Positions 50,874 to 59,683 of a stretch of 64,000 bases of DNA are shown here, piece after piece. The DNA is from Hymenobacter sp. H14-R3 (GTDB lineage Bacteria > Bacteroidota > Bacteroidia > Cytophagales > Hymenobacteraceae). The stretch covers positions 89,749 through 153,748 of the forward strand of contig NZ_JASITD010000006.1 of the NCBI RefSeq assembly GCF_030063445.1, read 5' to 3'. The position numbers were made by a program, and so were the translations under genes. How positions within the stretch are numbered: the stretch's first letter is position 1; every line of letters starts with the position of its first letter. The notes under the pieces were generated by a model. The model was not told where the DNA came from and searched no databases. It saw only the letters and a program-made list of their open reading frames with translations.

Positions 50874-53800
50874 TTAATAAGTTAAACTGCTAGCAAAGGA
50901 AGGCCAGGTCAATTCTGAGTAAGTAGTTAACCCAAGTTGCGCGCTATGCTCCCCGGTGCGCCGGTCCTCGTCCACGGTCAGCACTTCGCGCGCGCGTTGA
51001 GCATCGCGGTCGCGGCGGCTTCGGTTTTCGCGGCCGAACAGTTCGTTCAGGTTGTTGAATTCCTTGGTGTGCAGCAGCGAAATGCCGGCGCGGGGCTGGT
51101 TCACGCTGGTCACGATGTTGTCGCGCGGGGTGGTTTCGTAGCGCAGCTTGGCCCGAAACTTTCCGTCGGAGCGCAGGAAATACTCTAGGCTGAAATCACC
51201 GATGAGTGACGATTGCGTGGCCGAATAAGGCAGGCCAGTGGTGGGGTTGATGGCCGAGCTGGTGGAGTTGCTGATGCCGCCCTCGCGGGTGAGGCGCAGG
51301 CGGCCATCGAGAAACGAGTAGCTTAAGCGCACTTGCAGCGCCTGGAGCTGGTTGGCGGTGAGGCCGTTGATATTGAAGTCGATTTCGAGGTTTTGGTCAA
51401 TCTGCGAGGTGAGCACCCCAAGCTGCGACGAGATAATCTGGCCCAGGCTGTTCTGCACCGCGTTACCCTGCCCCGTGAGCGAGATGCCACTGAAGCTGTT
51501 GCTATTCGTGGGCGACAAAGTGCGGAAAACAAGTAAGCTAAATACCTGGCGGTTAAGTTCTTGCTCGTCATTGCGCAGCAGCGCAATGAACGCCGCCAGG
51601 TCGTTTTGCAGCGAGCTGGGCGCATCGTCAAATTCCAGCGCCAGCTTGATAACCGGCAGTAGCAGCGGCCCAGACAGGTTCATAACGGCCGTAACGGGCA
51701 CTACCGCGCCGCTGGTGCCCGAGCCGCTGGTAGACAGAATAGGCGCCAGCGAGGTGCGCTGGGTATAGGTGGCCGTCACGTTCATCTGGCCGTCAAGCGG
51801 GTCGCCGTTCCAGGTGATAACGCCGCCCGGCTGCACCACAAACTCCTTATTGACAAGGCCTTGCAGCGTAAAGTTGTAGGCGCCCCGCACAATCTCCACC
51901 TGCCCGTACATGTTGAAGTCGCCGCGCGTGTCGATGGCCAGTCGCAGCTGGCCGGTGGCGGTGCCCCGAATCACGTCGCCGGTGGCCTCGTCTAGCAATA
52001 TTTCCAGGTACGCATCGGGCGTCACCGTCAGATTCATGTTGAGCTGAATACCCGATAAATCGACCTTGGCCTGGGCCGCCACCACGGCCGCCTGCCGGGC
52101 CTGCTGGCGGCGCACCGAGTCGGGCAGGTTGCGGTTGACGAACTTGATGTAGCTGGCCTGCTGCGCTTTAGCCGCATTGTCGAGAGGAAGGGCCAGGCGG
52201 GTGCCGGCCTCCGAGTTGGCGGTCACGTTCACCACCAGGTCGTCGGCGGGGCCGCGCACGGTGGCCGTGCCGCTGGCGTAGGCCGTACCAAAGTACATGT
52301 CGTTGTCGCGCCGCGTGGTGCGCAGCACCTGAAACTTGCGGAAGCTGGCGCTGATGTCCAGCACCATGTTCTGAAAGCCCTGGTGCCGGATAATGCCATC
52401 CACCGTGCCCAGGTTGCCCTGCGCGTCGCGCAGTTGAATTTTACTAAACGCTATCGAAGTGGTAGTGAAGCTAATACGGTCGTTGAAGCGGTACGTGGTG
52501 CCCAGGTAGCCGAAGGTGAAGCGGCCATCTTTCACGTCTACGGCCCCGGCAATGGTGGGCGCGCTAAACAGGCCACCCAGCTGCAAGCGGCCCCGCCCGG
52601 TGCCACCCAGGTTTTGTAGAATACTCCCCAAAAATGGCTGCGCCAGCACCACCGGCGCATCGTTCAATTCGCCTATCAGGTTGAACTGCTGGGTGTTGGA
52701 GCGCGGCGCGAGGTAGCCCGTCACGGTGAGTACGCGCTGTTGCTCGCGGGCCACGTCGAGGTTCACGCGCAGCTGGCCGCTGGGGTTGTCCCACTCGCCG
52801 CGCCCGGCTACCTGCCCAATGGGCGTGCCCTCGTACACCAGCGAGTCCACGGCCAGCGTACTATTGACCGCCAGCTGGTTATATACGCCGCTCACGGTGG
52901 CCTGCATGTTCAGCCGCCCGCCCAGCCGCTGATTGATAACCGAGTTGAGCGAGGCTAAATCGAGGTTGGCAATGTCCAGCTTGAGGGGCGGCTGGTCGGC
53001 ATCGGGCGAGATGATGCCCTGGGCACTCAGGCGCTCGCGGCCGCTGGTGAGGCTGAAATTCTGAATATCCAGCACTTTACCATAGTCGCTGATTTTGACC
53101 GAGTTATCGGCCGCAATCACGTAGTCGCGGTCCAGCAGGTGCAGGCCGCTGCGCCGAAAAACCACCTGCACCGCCCGCGGCAAAAACTCCAGCGCCCCGT
53201 TAATATCGGCCCGGTTGGCGGTGCCGCTCTGGGCCAGCGAAGTCGAAAAGTTGATGCGCTGCTGGTCCCACACGCCTTCCAATACAAATTTCTCGGTGCG
53301 GCCCAGCGCGGGAATCAATTGGCGGTCAGACGTTAAGCTGGCCTGGGCCAGTACCTCGGGCTGGTAGGGCAGCTTGGAAGTGGTGAAGTCAAACTCGGTG
53401 GCCACGGTGTGCACCGGTCCGTACCAGATGCTGTCAAACTTGCCCCCGAGTTGCAAAATCGACGTTTCGCCCTGCCGGAACGAGCCGTCAAGGTGGCTGT
53501 GGTCGGCAATCTGCAAGTCGGGCTGAAACAGGTTCAGCAACGGGTTGATATGCTTGAGGTTAACATCCAGCTCAATGGCATACACCGGCAAGCGCACCTG
53601 GCGCTTGCGGCGGTAGTAGTCGGCCGTGGCCGCAGCGTTGCTCTCAAAATTGAGCCGGTACTCGTGCCAGAGCGTCTGCAAATCGCGCGACACGGCCGCC
53701 AACTCAAAAGCCCCGTTGGCGGTGAGGTCCAGCAGCTCCGAGCGCAGCGTTACCTGGCGCTGGCCGCGGCTGCTGCGCGTGCTGAGCACGTCCAGGGTGT

Positions 53801-55553
53801 CGAGGTCGAGGCTCTGGCCGCGCAGCGTAAAGTGCGAGCCGCGCAGCTGCGCCGTGCCCAGCAGCGAGTCGAGCTGGGTGCCGCGCAGGTTCACGCGGGC
53901 CGTGGTGCTCACCGTCAGCGGCAGGCTCGTGAGGCCCAGCGTGGCCAGGTTGGCATGCGCGATAGTGGCCTGCACGTCAATGCGTTGGTGGCGCGGGTCG
54001 AGGTTGAAATTGCCGTTGGCAGTGAGGCGCACGGCGGGGTCGTTGGCCGTTACCTTGCCTTTAAAGCCCTGCCCGGCAAAGTCGCCGTCGAGGCCAATGT
54101 TGTGGTAGCGGTAGCCGTTGAGCCAGATGGCGGGCACGCTCACCACGGCGTGGCCCTTGGCAATGGGCGGCACAAAGCCCGTGCCGCGCACCCTGCCATT
54201 CAGCGTCACATCCCGGATAACCGACTCATCGCCAATGAATTTGCCCAGGTTAAAGGCCTTGCTGCGAATGGTGCCCTCGTACACGGCGTGGTCAAAATCG
54301 CTCTTGGTTTTGAGGTTTACGTCGGTCGAAAGCGCGCCCAGCGCCGTGTTAAAATTGGCCTTACCCACAAAGTCGTTGTAGAAGCCCACAAACTGCCCGT
54401 CGAGCTTGATGAGGCCCAGGCGCTGCACCAGCTTGTTGGCCGAGGCGGGCAGGAAGCGGCGCAGGTCAGCCGCATCTACCTGCGAGGGTTGCAGGCGCAG
54501 GTCAAGGAGGCTTTCGCGCCAGCGGGGCAGGTTGCTGGCCGAGGCCCGGCTGGCCACCAGGTGCGTGCGCCGGCCGTAGCGCAGGTCGAGATTTTTAATC
54601 TGAAAATCACGCACATAGCCTTTGGCATCGCCCGAGATAAAGACCGAATCCTTCAGCGAAGCGAGGTCGGGAGCAAACTTGGCAATGTCGTCGGTATAGA
54701 GTTTGGTGCCGCGCAGTTGCGTCACCACCCGCATCGAGTCGTTGAAGTCGGAGAAGTTGCCAAACCGCTTGTACTCAAAGCGCAGGTACTTGCGCAGCTC
54801 GCTCCGGCCCAGCCGCAGGGCCAGGTCACCAAATTCCCAGAAGTGCTTGTTATACTGAATGTTAGCCGTAAGCTCGCGCAGGTGCGTGTTGGAGGGCACC
54901 TCCACGGCTCGCAGGCCGGCCACGCGGGCGCGCAGGGTGTCGGTTTTCCAGTTCAGCGCCGAAATATCGGCGTAGATGCTATCGACCTGCATGTGCGCAT
55001 AGTCCACGGCCTTGCCGTAGTACTTATCGCGGGGCCGGTCGGGCCGCTCCAGCGTAAACTGCCCGTTGCGAATGGCCACGTCGTGCAGCTGAAAATCGAA
55101 CGGCTTCGAGGCCGTCGTATCGGCCGGCCCGGTGAGGCGCCTGATGGCTCCCAGCAGCTGGTCGAGCGTGGTAGAGTCGGGCTGCCCGGCCACGTCGCGC
55201 AGCGCAAAGTGCGGCTCGGTGAGCGTGAGCGTACCCACGTGCAAATGCCGGGGGTCGAACACCGAAAAGAGCTGAATATCAGCGTCGGCACGGCCCACGG
55301 CCAGCAGCTCGCCGCCGCGGCGGTCCAGCACCCGCACGCCCTCCAGCAGCACGTGCGAAAACGGCCGCACATCGACGCTGCCAATGGTAACCAACTGCCC
55401 CAGCTTTTGCGATAATACTTCAGCTACCTGGTGGGCCACGCGCGTTTGCACGCTCGGCACGCGCAACGCCAGCAGGATGCCGCCCACCGCCAGCACCAGC
55501 ACCACGGCCAGCCCAAGCAAGATTTGGAGCAGAATACGAAGAACGCGACGCAC
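50874..55553 (-). CDS. tamB: Translocation/assembly module TamB-like protein
   Basis: A 1559-residue AsmA/TamB-superfamily protein that bridges inner and outer membranes and is implicated in outer-membrane protein insertion or lipid transport. An N-terminal signal anchor (ILLQILLGLAVVLVLAVGGI, about residues 7-30) is followed by VPSVQTRVAHQVAEVLSQKL, a typical AsmA-like start, a long beta-taco region, and a TamB domain in the last 450 residues (TATYTQRTSLAPILS, FDDAPSSLQNDLAAFIALLR, LLVFRTLSPTNSNSF, GQIISSQLGVLTSQIDQNLE). It diverges from tsaD across a palindrome, a common order in Bacteroidota. Confidence 0.92.
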   Translation of the reverse strand: MRRVLRILLQILLGLAVVLVLAVGGILLALRVPSVQTRVAHQVAEVLSQKLGQLVTIGSVDVRPFSHVLLEGVRVLDRRGGELLAVGRADADIQLFSVFDPRHLHVGTLTLTEPHFALRDVAGQPDSTTLDQLLGAIRRLTGPADTTASKPFDFQLHDVAIRNGQFTLERPDRPRDKYYGKAVDYAHMQVDSIYADISALNWKTDTLRARVAGLRAVEVPSNTHLRELTANIQYNKHFWEFGDLALRLGRSELRKYLRFEYKRFGNFSDFNDSMRVVTQLRGTKLYTDDIAKFAPDLASLKDSVFISGDAKGYVRDFQIKNLDLRYGRRTHLVASRASASNLPRWRESLLDLRLQPSQVDAADLRRFLPASANKLVQRLGLIKLDGQFVGFYNDFVGKANFNTALGALSTDVNLKTKSDFDHAVYEGTIRSKAFNLGKFIGDESVIRDVTLNGRVRGTGFVPPIAKGHAVVSVPAIWLNGYRYHNIGLDGDFAGQGFKGKVTANDPAVRLTANGNFNLDPRHQRIDVQATIAHANLATLGLTSLPLTVSTTARVNLRGTQLDSLLGTAQLRGSHFTLRGQSLDLDTLDVLSTRSSRGQRQVTLRSELLDLTANGAFELAAVSRDLQTLWHEYRLNFESNAAATADYYRRKRQVRLPVYAIELDVNLKHINPLLNLFQPDLQIADHSHLDGSFRQGETSILQLGGKFDSIWYGPVHTVATEFDFTTSKLPYQPEVLAQASLTSDRQLIPALGRTEKFVLEGVWDQQRINFSTSLAQSGTANRADINGALEFLPRAVQVVFRRSGLHLLDRDYVIAADNSVKISDYGKVLDIQNFSLTSGRERLSAQGIISPDADQPPLKLDIANLDLASLNSVINQRLGGRLNMQATVSGVYNQLAVNSTLAVDSLVYEGTPIGQVAGRGEWDNPSGQLRVNLDVAREQQRVLTVTGYLAPRSNTQQFNLIGELNDAPVVLAQPFLGSILQNLGGTGRGRLQLGGLFSAPTIAGAVDVKDGRFTFGYLGTTYRFNDRISFTTTSIAFSKIQLRDAQGNLGTVDGIIRHQGFQNMVLDISASFRKFQVLRTTRRDNDMYFGTAYASGTATVRGPADDLVVNVTANSEAGTRLALPLDNAAKAQQASYIKFVNRNLPDSVRRQQARQAAVVAAQAKVDLSGIQLNMNLTVTPDAYLEILLDEATGDVIRGTATGQLRLAIDTRGDFNMYGQVEIVRGAYNFTLQGLVNKEFVVQPGGVITWNGDPLDGQMNVTATYTQRTSLAPILSTSGSGTSGAVVPVTAVMNLSGPLLLPVIKLALEFDDAPSSLQNDLAAFIALLRNDEQELNRQVFSLLVFRTLSPTNSNSFSGISLTGQGNAVQNSLGQIISSQLGVLTSQIDQNLEIDFNINGLTANQLQALQVRLSYSFLDGRLRLTREGGISNSTSSAINPTTGLPYSATQSSLIGDFSLEYFLRSDGKFRAKLRYETTPRDNIVTSVNQPRAGISLLHTKEFNNLNELFGRENRSRRDRDAQRAREVLTVDEDRRTGEHSAQLGLTTYSELTWPSFASSLTY

Positions 55554-55689
55554 GAAAAACAGCGGAAACAGGTTGACAAATGCGCTCGAAACAAGCGTAC
55601 CCTAACGCAAAGGTGCGGCTTTTAGCGCGCACCGGTTGCGCAAACGCGCGCGGTAGTGCCCGGGTTCGCCCGACCTTTGCGGGCCGCCT

Positions 55690-55791
55690 GTCATCCTGAG
55701 CTTGCGAAGGACCTTCTGCCCGTTGGGGTCGCGAGGACTATCCCCACGATTTTACCCACCGTGATAAGGTCCTTCGCAAGCTCAGGATGAC
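55690..55791. repeat. GTCATCCTGAG palindrome between tamB and tsaD
   Basis: A 26-nt arm beginning GTCATCCTGAGCTTGCGAAG (55690-55715) is exactly complementary to 55766-55791, with a 50-nt centre. A decayed copy lies at 43164-43266. It occupies the divergent promoter region. Confidence 0.9.
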
Positions 55792-55826
55792 GGGCGGCTT
55801 TACCTACTAAGTATTTTCCAAAGAAA

Positions 55827-56825
55827 ATGACCCTTCTCGCCATCGAATCGAGCTGCGACGACACCGGCGCGGCCGTGTTCCAGAACGGCCAGCTGCTGAG
55901 CAACGTGGTGGCCGGCCAGGCCGTGCACGCCCAATACGGCGGCGTGGTGCCCGAGCTGGCCTCGCGGGCGCACCAGCAGCACCTGCTGCCTGTGGTGACG
56001 GCGGCGCTACGCCAAGCGGGCATCAGCAAAAACGACCTCGATGCGGTGGCCGTTACGCAGGGGCCGGGCCTGCTGGGCTCCTTATTAGTAGGTAATTTAT
56101 TTGCCAAAACGCTGGCCCTGGCGCTGGGCAAGCCGCTGCTGGCCGTGAATCACATGCGGGCGCACATTCTGGCGCATTTTATTCGGGAGCCGCGGCCGGC
56201 ATTCCCGTTTCTGTGCCTCACCGTGAGCGGCGGCCACACCCAGCTGGTAGTGGTGCGCGGCGCGGCCGAGATGGAAATTCTGGGCCAGACCATCGACGAC
56301 GCAGCCGGCGAGGCGTTCGACAAAACGGCCAAGCTGCTCGGCCTACCTTACCCCGGCGGCCCGCGCCTCGATAAGCTGGCCCAAACCGGCAACCCGCACC
56401 GCTTCCCCTTCCCCGAAGGCGCGCTCGAAGGCTACAATTTCTCCTTCAGCGGCCTGAAAACGGCGGTGCTCTACTTCCTCAAAAAGCAAACCGCCGCCAA
56501 CCCCGACTTTATCCAGGAAAACCTGGCCGACCTCTGCGCCAGCATCCAGCACACCATCGTGCAAACGCTGCTCAAGCAGCTCAAGCGCGCCGCCCAGGCC
56601 ACCGGCCTGCGCCAAGTGGCGCTGGCGGGCGGCGTGGCCGCCAACTCGGGCCTGCGCCTGGGCTTGCAGGCGCTGGCCGAAACCGAGGGCTGGGTCGTTT
56701 TCATTCCCGACTTCGAGTTTTGCACTGATAATGCGGCGATGGTGGGCCAGGCGGCGATTTTTCAATACGAAGCCGGCGACTTCGCCAGCCAGCTCACCAG
56801 CCCCGACCCGCGGTTGAAATTGTAA
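55827..56825 (+). CDS. tsaD: tRNA threonylcarbamoyladenosine synthase catalytic subunit TsaD
   Basis: Transfers the threonylcarbamoyl group to A37 of ANN-decoding tRNAs; 332 residues. The ASKHA fold begins with LLAIESSCDDTGAAVF. The iron-binding histidines lie in NHMRAHILAHF, and further motifs are FLCLTVSGGHTQLVVVRG, DDAAGEAFDKTAKLLGLPYP, FSFSGLKTAV and LAGGVAANSGLR. Length is normal. The partners TsaB, TsaC and TsaE are not in this window. smpB follows after 129 bp. Confidence 0.97.
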   Translation: MTLLAIESSCDDTGAAVFQNGQLLSNVVAGQAVHAQYGGVVPELASRAHQQHLLPVVTAALRQAGISKNDLDAVAVTQGPGLLGSLLVGNLFAKTLALALGKPLLAVNHMRAHILAHFIREPRPAFPFLCLTVSGGHTQLVVVRGAAEMEILGQTIDDAAGEAFDKTAKLLGLPYPGGPRLDKLAQTGNPHRFPFPEGALEGYNFSFSGLKTAVLYFLKKQTAANPDFIQENLADLCASIQHTIVQTLLKQLKRAAQATGLRQVALAGGVAANSGLRLGLQALAETEGWVVFIPDFEFCTDNAAMVGQAAIFQYEAGDFASQLTSPDPRLKL

Positions 56826-56830
56826 GTGCG

Positions 56831-56892
56831 GTAAGCTTTAGCTTGCCACCGGCCGCGCCGAAAGCCCTGACGACTGGCAAGCTAAAGCTTAC
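56831..56892. repeat. GTAAGCTTTAGC palindrome between tsaD and smpB
   Basis: GTAAGCTTTAGCTTGCCA at 56831-56848 is exactly complementary to 56875-56892. It belongs with the elements at 16552-16652 and 58295-58403, but lacks their GTAGCG end. Confidence 0.85.
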
Positions 56893-56954
56893 CCTACATG
56901 CCCATTCGCACCTGAATCCGCGAAATCCGCGTAATCAGCAGTAATCTGCGATTT

Positions 56955-57413
56955 ATGAAAGACAAGACCCCCGCCAACATCAACATCAAAAACCGCCGCG
57001 CCGGCCACGATTATACTTTCCTGGCCAAGTACGACGCGGGCATGATGCTGCAAGGCACCGAAATAAAAAGCATCCGCGCCGGCGAGGCCAACCTGCAGGA
57101 CGGCTACTGCACCTTCGACCACAAGGGCGACCTGTGGGTGCATAGCGTGCGCATAGCGCCCTACACGCTAGGCACTTACAACAACCACGACGCCATGCGC
57201 CCCCGTAAGCTGCTGCTCAACAAGCGCGAGCTCAAGCAGCTGGCCGGCAAAATGGATACCGGCCTCACCATCATTCCCTTGCGTCTCTTCGTAACCGACC
57301 GCGGCTTCGCTAAAATCGAAATCGCGCTGGCCCAGGGTAAAAAGCTCTTCGACAAGCGCGAAGACCTCAAAGCCAAAGACCAGAAGCGCGAAATAGAGCG
57401 GTTTATACGGTAA
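56955..57413 (+). CDS. smpB: SsrA-binding protein
   Basis: Binds tmRNA and brings it to stalled ribosomes for trans-translation; 152 residues. The OB-fold core is recognisable from INIKNRRAGHDYTFLAKYDA, GTEIKSIRAGEANLQDGYC, VHSVRIAPYTLGTYNNHD and RKLLLNKRELKQLAGKM, and the basic C-terminal tail ends in KDQKREIERFIR. The ATG lies just after a repeated ATCTGCG sequence. The stop TAA lies within the arm of an inverted repeat. Confidence 0.97.
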   Translation: MKDKTPANINIKNRRAGHDYTFLAKYDAGMMLQGTEIKSIRAGEANLQDGYCTFDHKGDLWVHSVRIAPYTLGTYNNHDAMRPRKLLLNKRELKQLAGKMDTGLTIIPLRLFVTDRGFAKIEIALAQGKKLFDKREDLKAKDQKREIERFIR

Positions 57414-57499
57414 ATGAGTAGGTGAGTAAATGAGTAAAGTGTCTTTTGGAACTTGCTCATTTACTGATTTTTGCCTCATTTACTCATCTACCCATTTAC
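57410..57499. repeat. GTAAATGAG inverted repeat after smpB
   Basis: A 25-nt arm beginning GTAAATGAGTAGGTGAGTAA (57410-57434) matches the complement of 57475-57499 with one mismatch; each arm itself repeats GTAAATGAG. It contains the smpB stop and ends 12 bp before the TTG start of the next gene. Confidence 0.8.
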
Positions 57500-57511
57500 T
57501 AGTTTACAGAA

Positions 57512-58300
57512 TTGAACCACGGTATTTGTGCGCTGAGCGCCGTTCCCATTCGCGCCGAGCCCACCGACCGCGCCGAGCTGGTCACCGAATTGCTGTTTGG
57601 CGAATGCTACACCGTGCTGCAAGCGCAGGGCAACTGGCTCCGCATCGAGGCCGCCGCCGATAAGTACCTGGGCTGGATGGACGCCAAGCAGCACCGCCCG
57701 GTGAGCCCCGACTATTTCCGTGCCTGGGGTGCCCAGGACCACCCCCGCGCCCTCGATGTGGTGCAGGTGGTATCGAGCGCCGCCATGCGGCAGCCCATTA
57801 CGCTGGGCTGCCGCCTGCCCTTTTTTGATGGCATGACGCTCAAGCTGGGCGATGATGCCGCGCTGTTCTACAACGGCACGGCCACCAACCTGGCGCAGTC
57901 GTGCCTGCCCGAGCGTCGGCTGGTGCTGCTGCGCAAAATGGGGCAGCAGTTTTTGCGGGCGCCTTACGTGTGGGGTGGTAAAAACGTCTTCGGCATCGAC
58001 TGCTCGGGGCTGATGCAAACGCTATTCGGCATAGTCGGCATCCAATTGCCGCGCGATGCCAAACAGCAGATTGCGCTCGGCGCGCCCGTCGATTTTGTGA
58101 CCCAGGCCCAGCCCGGCGACCTGGCTTTTTTCGATAACGCCGACGGCGCCATCGTGCACGTAGGCCTGGTGCTCGACGAAGGCCTGATTTTGCACGCCCA
58201 CGGCGAAGTGCGCCTCGACCCGCTCGACCACCACGGCATCTTCAACCGCGAGCGGCAGAAATACAGCCATAAGCTGCGCCTGATTAAAAGATTGCTGTAG
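57512..58300 (+). CDS. NlpC/P60 (C40) cell-wall peptidase with SH3-like domain
   Basis: A 262-residue protein with N-terminal SH3-like segments (AVPIRAEPTDRAELVTELLF, GECYTVLQAQGNWLRI) and a C-terminal NlpC/P60 domain. The catalytic Cys is in VFGIDCSGLMQT, His in AIVHVGLVLDEG and the third polar residue in ILHAHGEV. It is expected to cleave peptides of peptidoglycan, perhaps during recycling, since no signal peptide is visible. The start is TTG at 57512 (MNHGICALSAVPIR), chosen because it matches the family N-terminus. Its TAG stop lies within a palindrome, so the C-terminal LL comes from the repeat. Confidence 0.9.
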   Translation: MNHGICALSAVPIRAEPTDRAELVTELLFGECYTVLQAQGNWLRIEAAADKYLGWMDAKQHRPVSPDYFRAWGAQDHPRALDVVQVVSSAAMRQPITLGCRLPFFDGMTLKLGDDAALFYNGTATNLAQSCLPERRLVLLRKMGQQFLRAPYVWGGKNVFGIDCSGLMQTLFGIVGIQLPRDAKQQIALGAPVDFVTQAQPGDLAFFDNADGAIVHVGLVLDEGLILHAHGEVRLDPLDHHGIFNRERQKYSHKLRLIKRLL

Positions 58301-58403
58301 CGTAAGCTTCAGCTTGCGAGCGAGCGCAGCGAGCATCGTCGTGCGCACCGTCCGGCCCCGCCTGCTCGCTGCGCTCGCTCGCAAGCTAAAGCTTACGCTA
58401 CAG
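58295..58403. repeat. GTAGCG-type palindrome with about 40-nt arms
   Basis: CTGTAGCGTAAGCTTCAGCT (from 58295) and the complement of the sequence ending at 58403 pair over about 40 nt with one mismatch. It contains the stop of the C40 peptidase gene and ends 5 bp before the ung stop, so it fills the convergent gap. Confidence 0.9.
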
Positions 58404-58408
58404 CATCC

Positions 58409-59071
58409 CTACCACGTTATCGCCGCCTCGCCTTGCTTCGCCAACCAATTATTGGTTTGGCTAAAGGGTTTGGAGCCGAAAAAACCCCGGTCGGCCGAGT
58501 AGGGCGACGGGTGCGCTGCCTTGAGAACCAAGTGCTTGCTTTCGTCAATCAGCTCCGCTTTTTTCTGGGCCGAAGCACCCCACAGTATGAACACCACGTG
58601 CGGCCGGCCCGCAGATACCTGCTTGATAACGGCATCGGTAAATTCTTCCCAGCCTTTTTTCTGGTGCGAGGCGGGGGTGGCGGCCCGCACGGTGAGCGTG
58701 GCGTTGAGCAGCAGCACACCTTGTTGCGCCCAGCGGTCGAGGTTGCCATTGGCGGGGGCTGGCGTACCGGGAATATCAGCTTGCAGCTCCTTGAAAATAT
58801 TTTGCAGCGACGGCGGCGTGCGGATGCCCTCATTCACCGAAAAGGACAGGCCGTGCGCCTGGTTTTTGCCGTGGTAGGGGTCCTGGCCCAGGATAACGAC
58901 CTTCACCTCGTTGAAGGGGCAGGCGTCGAAGGCGTGAAAAATCTGCGCGCCCAGCGGGTACACGGTGGTGGTGGCATACTCGCCGCGCACCCAAGCCGTG
59001 AGCTTTTGAAAGTAGGGTTTTTCAAATTCGGCGGCGAGCACGGGCTGCCAGCTTTCGGCAATTTTAACCAT
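58409..59071 (-). CDS. ung: Uracil-DNA glycosylase
   Basis: Family 1 uracil-DNA glycosylase, 220 residues, which removes uracil from DNA to start base-excision repair. The catalytic Asp lies in VVILGQDPYHGKNQAHGLSF, and the C-terminal motif HPSPYSADRGFFGSKPFSQT contains the catalytic His. LLLNATLTVRAATPASHQKK and VVFILWGASAQKK complete the family pattern. It is convergent with the C40 peptidase gene and diverges from apaG. Confidence 0.97.
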   Translation of the reverse strand: MVKIAESWQPVLAAEFEKPYFQKLTAWVRGEYATTTVYPLGAQIFHAFDACPFNEVKVVILGQDPYHGKNQAHGLSFSVNEGIRTPPSLQNIFKELQADIPGTPAPANGNLDRWAQQGVLLLNATLTVRAATPASHQKKGWEEFTDAVIKQVSAGRPHVVFILWGASAQKKAELIDESKHLVLKAAHPSPYSADRGFFGSKPFSQTNNWLAKQGEAAITW

Positions 59072-59196
59072 TTGAGAAGGGAAATAGGAAAAGGATAACG
59101 GGCGATAACTAAACGGCCTCGCCCGGCGTTGAGGCTACAAAACCGAACTTGCGGGGCGACTGTTGCCCCGGCAGCGTAATTTCGTGGGCCGCCCCT

Positions 59197-59583
59197 ATGC
59201 CAACTACCACTACGCAGGGCGTAACCGTTACGGTTACGACCAACTACTTGCCCGACTATTCGAGCCCCGCGCAGGAACACTTTGTGTTTGCCTATCGCAT
59301 TGATATTCGCAATGATAGCGAATACACGATTAAGCTATTGCGGCGGCACTGGTTTATTTCCGACGTGGGCACCGTGCTGCGCGAGGTGGAGGGCGAAGGC
59401 GTAGTGGGCCGCACGCCCGTGCTGGAGCCCGGCGAAACGCACCAGTACGTGAGCGGCTGCAACCTCAAATCGGGCATGGGTAAGATGCGCGGCACCTACC
59501 TCATGGAGCGCTTGGCCAGCGGCGAGCACTTCCAGGTCAACATCCCCGAATTCACCCTCATGGTGCCGTTTCGGATGAACTGA
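59197..59583 (+). CDS. apaG: ApaG family protein
   Basis: A 128-residue fibronectin-III-like beta sandwich of the ApaG family, associated genetically with Co2+ resistance and Mg2+ efflux in enterobacteria; the biochemical role is not settled. Family motifs are HFVFAYRIDIRNDSEYTIKL, LRRHWFISD, VVGRTPVLEPGETHQYVSGC and the C-terminal FTLMVPFRMN. The ATG at 59197 (MPTTTTQGVT) is preferred to one at 59149. It is followed by a palindrome of the AGCTGTTAGC family. Confidence 0.93.
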   Translation: MPTTTTQGVTVTVTTNYLPDYSSPAQEHFVFAYRIDIRNDSEYTIKLLRRHWFISDVGTVLREVEGEGVVGRTPVLEPGETHQYVSGCNLKSGMGKMRGTYLMERLASGEHFQVNIPEFTLMVPFRMN

Positions 59584-59590
59584 TTCTTGT

Positions 59591-59676
59591 GAGCTGTTAG
59601 CTGTTAGCCGTTAGCTAGTAGCTTTTTAGCCCCGCCTCCTGGGCGAAGCTAACAGCTACTAGCTAACGGCTAACAG
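59591..59676. repeat. AGCTGTTAGC-type palindrome after apaG
   Basis: CTGTTAGCCGTTAGCTAGTA starts a 23-nt arm at 59601-59623 that is exactly complementary to 59654-59676; an extra GAGCTGTTAG precedes the left arm. It ends 7 bp before the TTG start of the methyltransferase gene. Confidence 0.85.
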
Positions 59677-59683
59677 CTCAATT

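Noticed and set aside
53409..55415. 668-codon plus-strand frame opposite tamB
   Set aside because: Composition and lack of motifs mark it as antisense to tamB.
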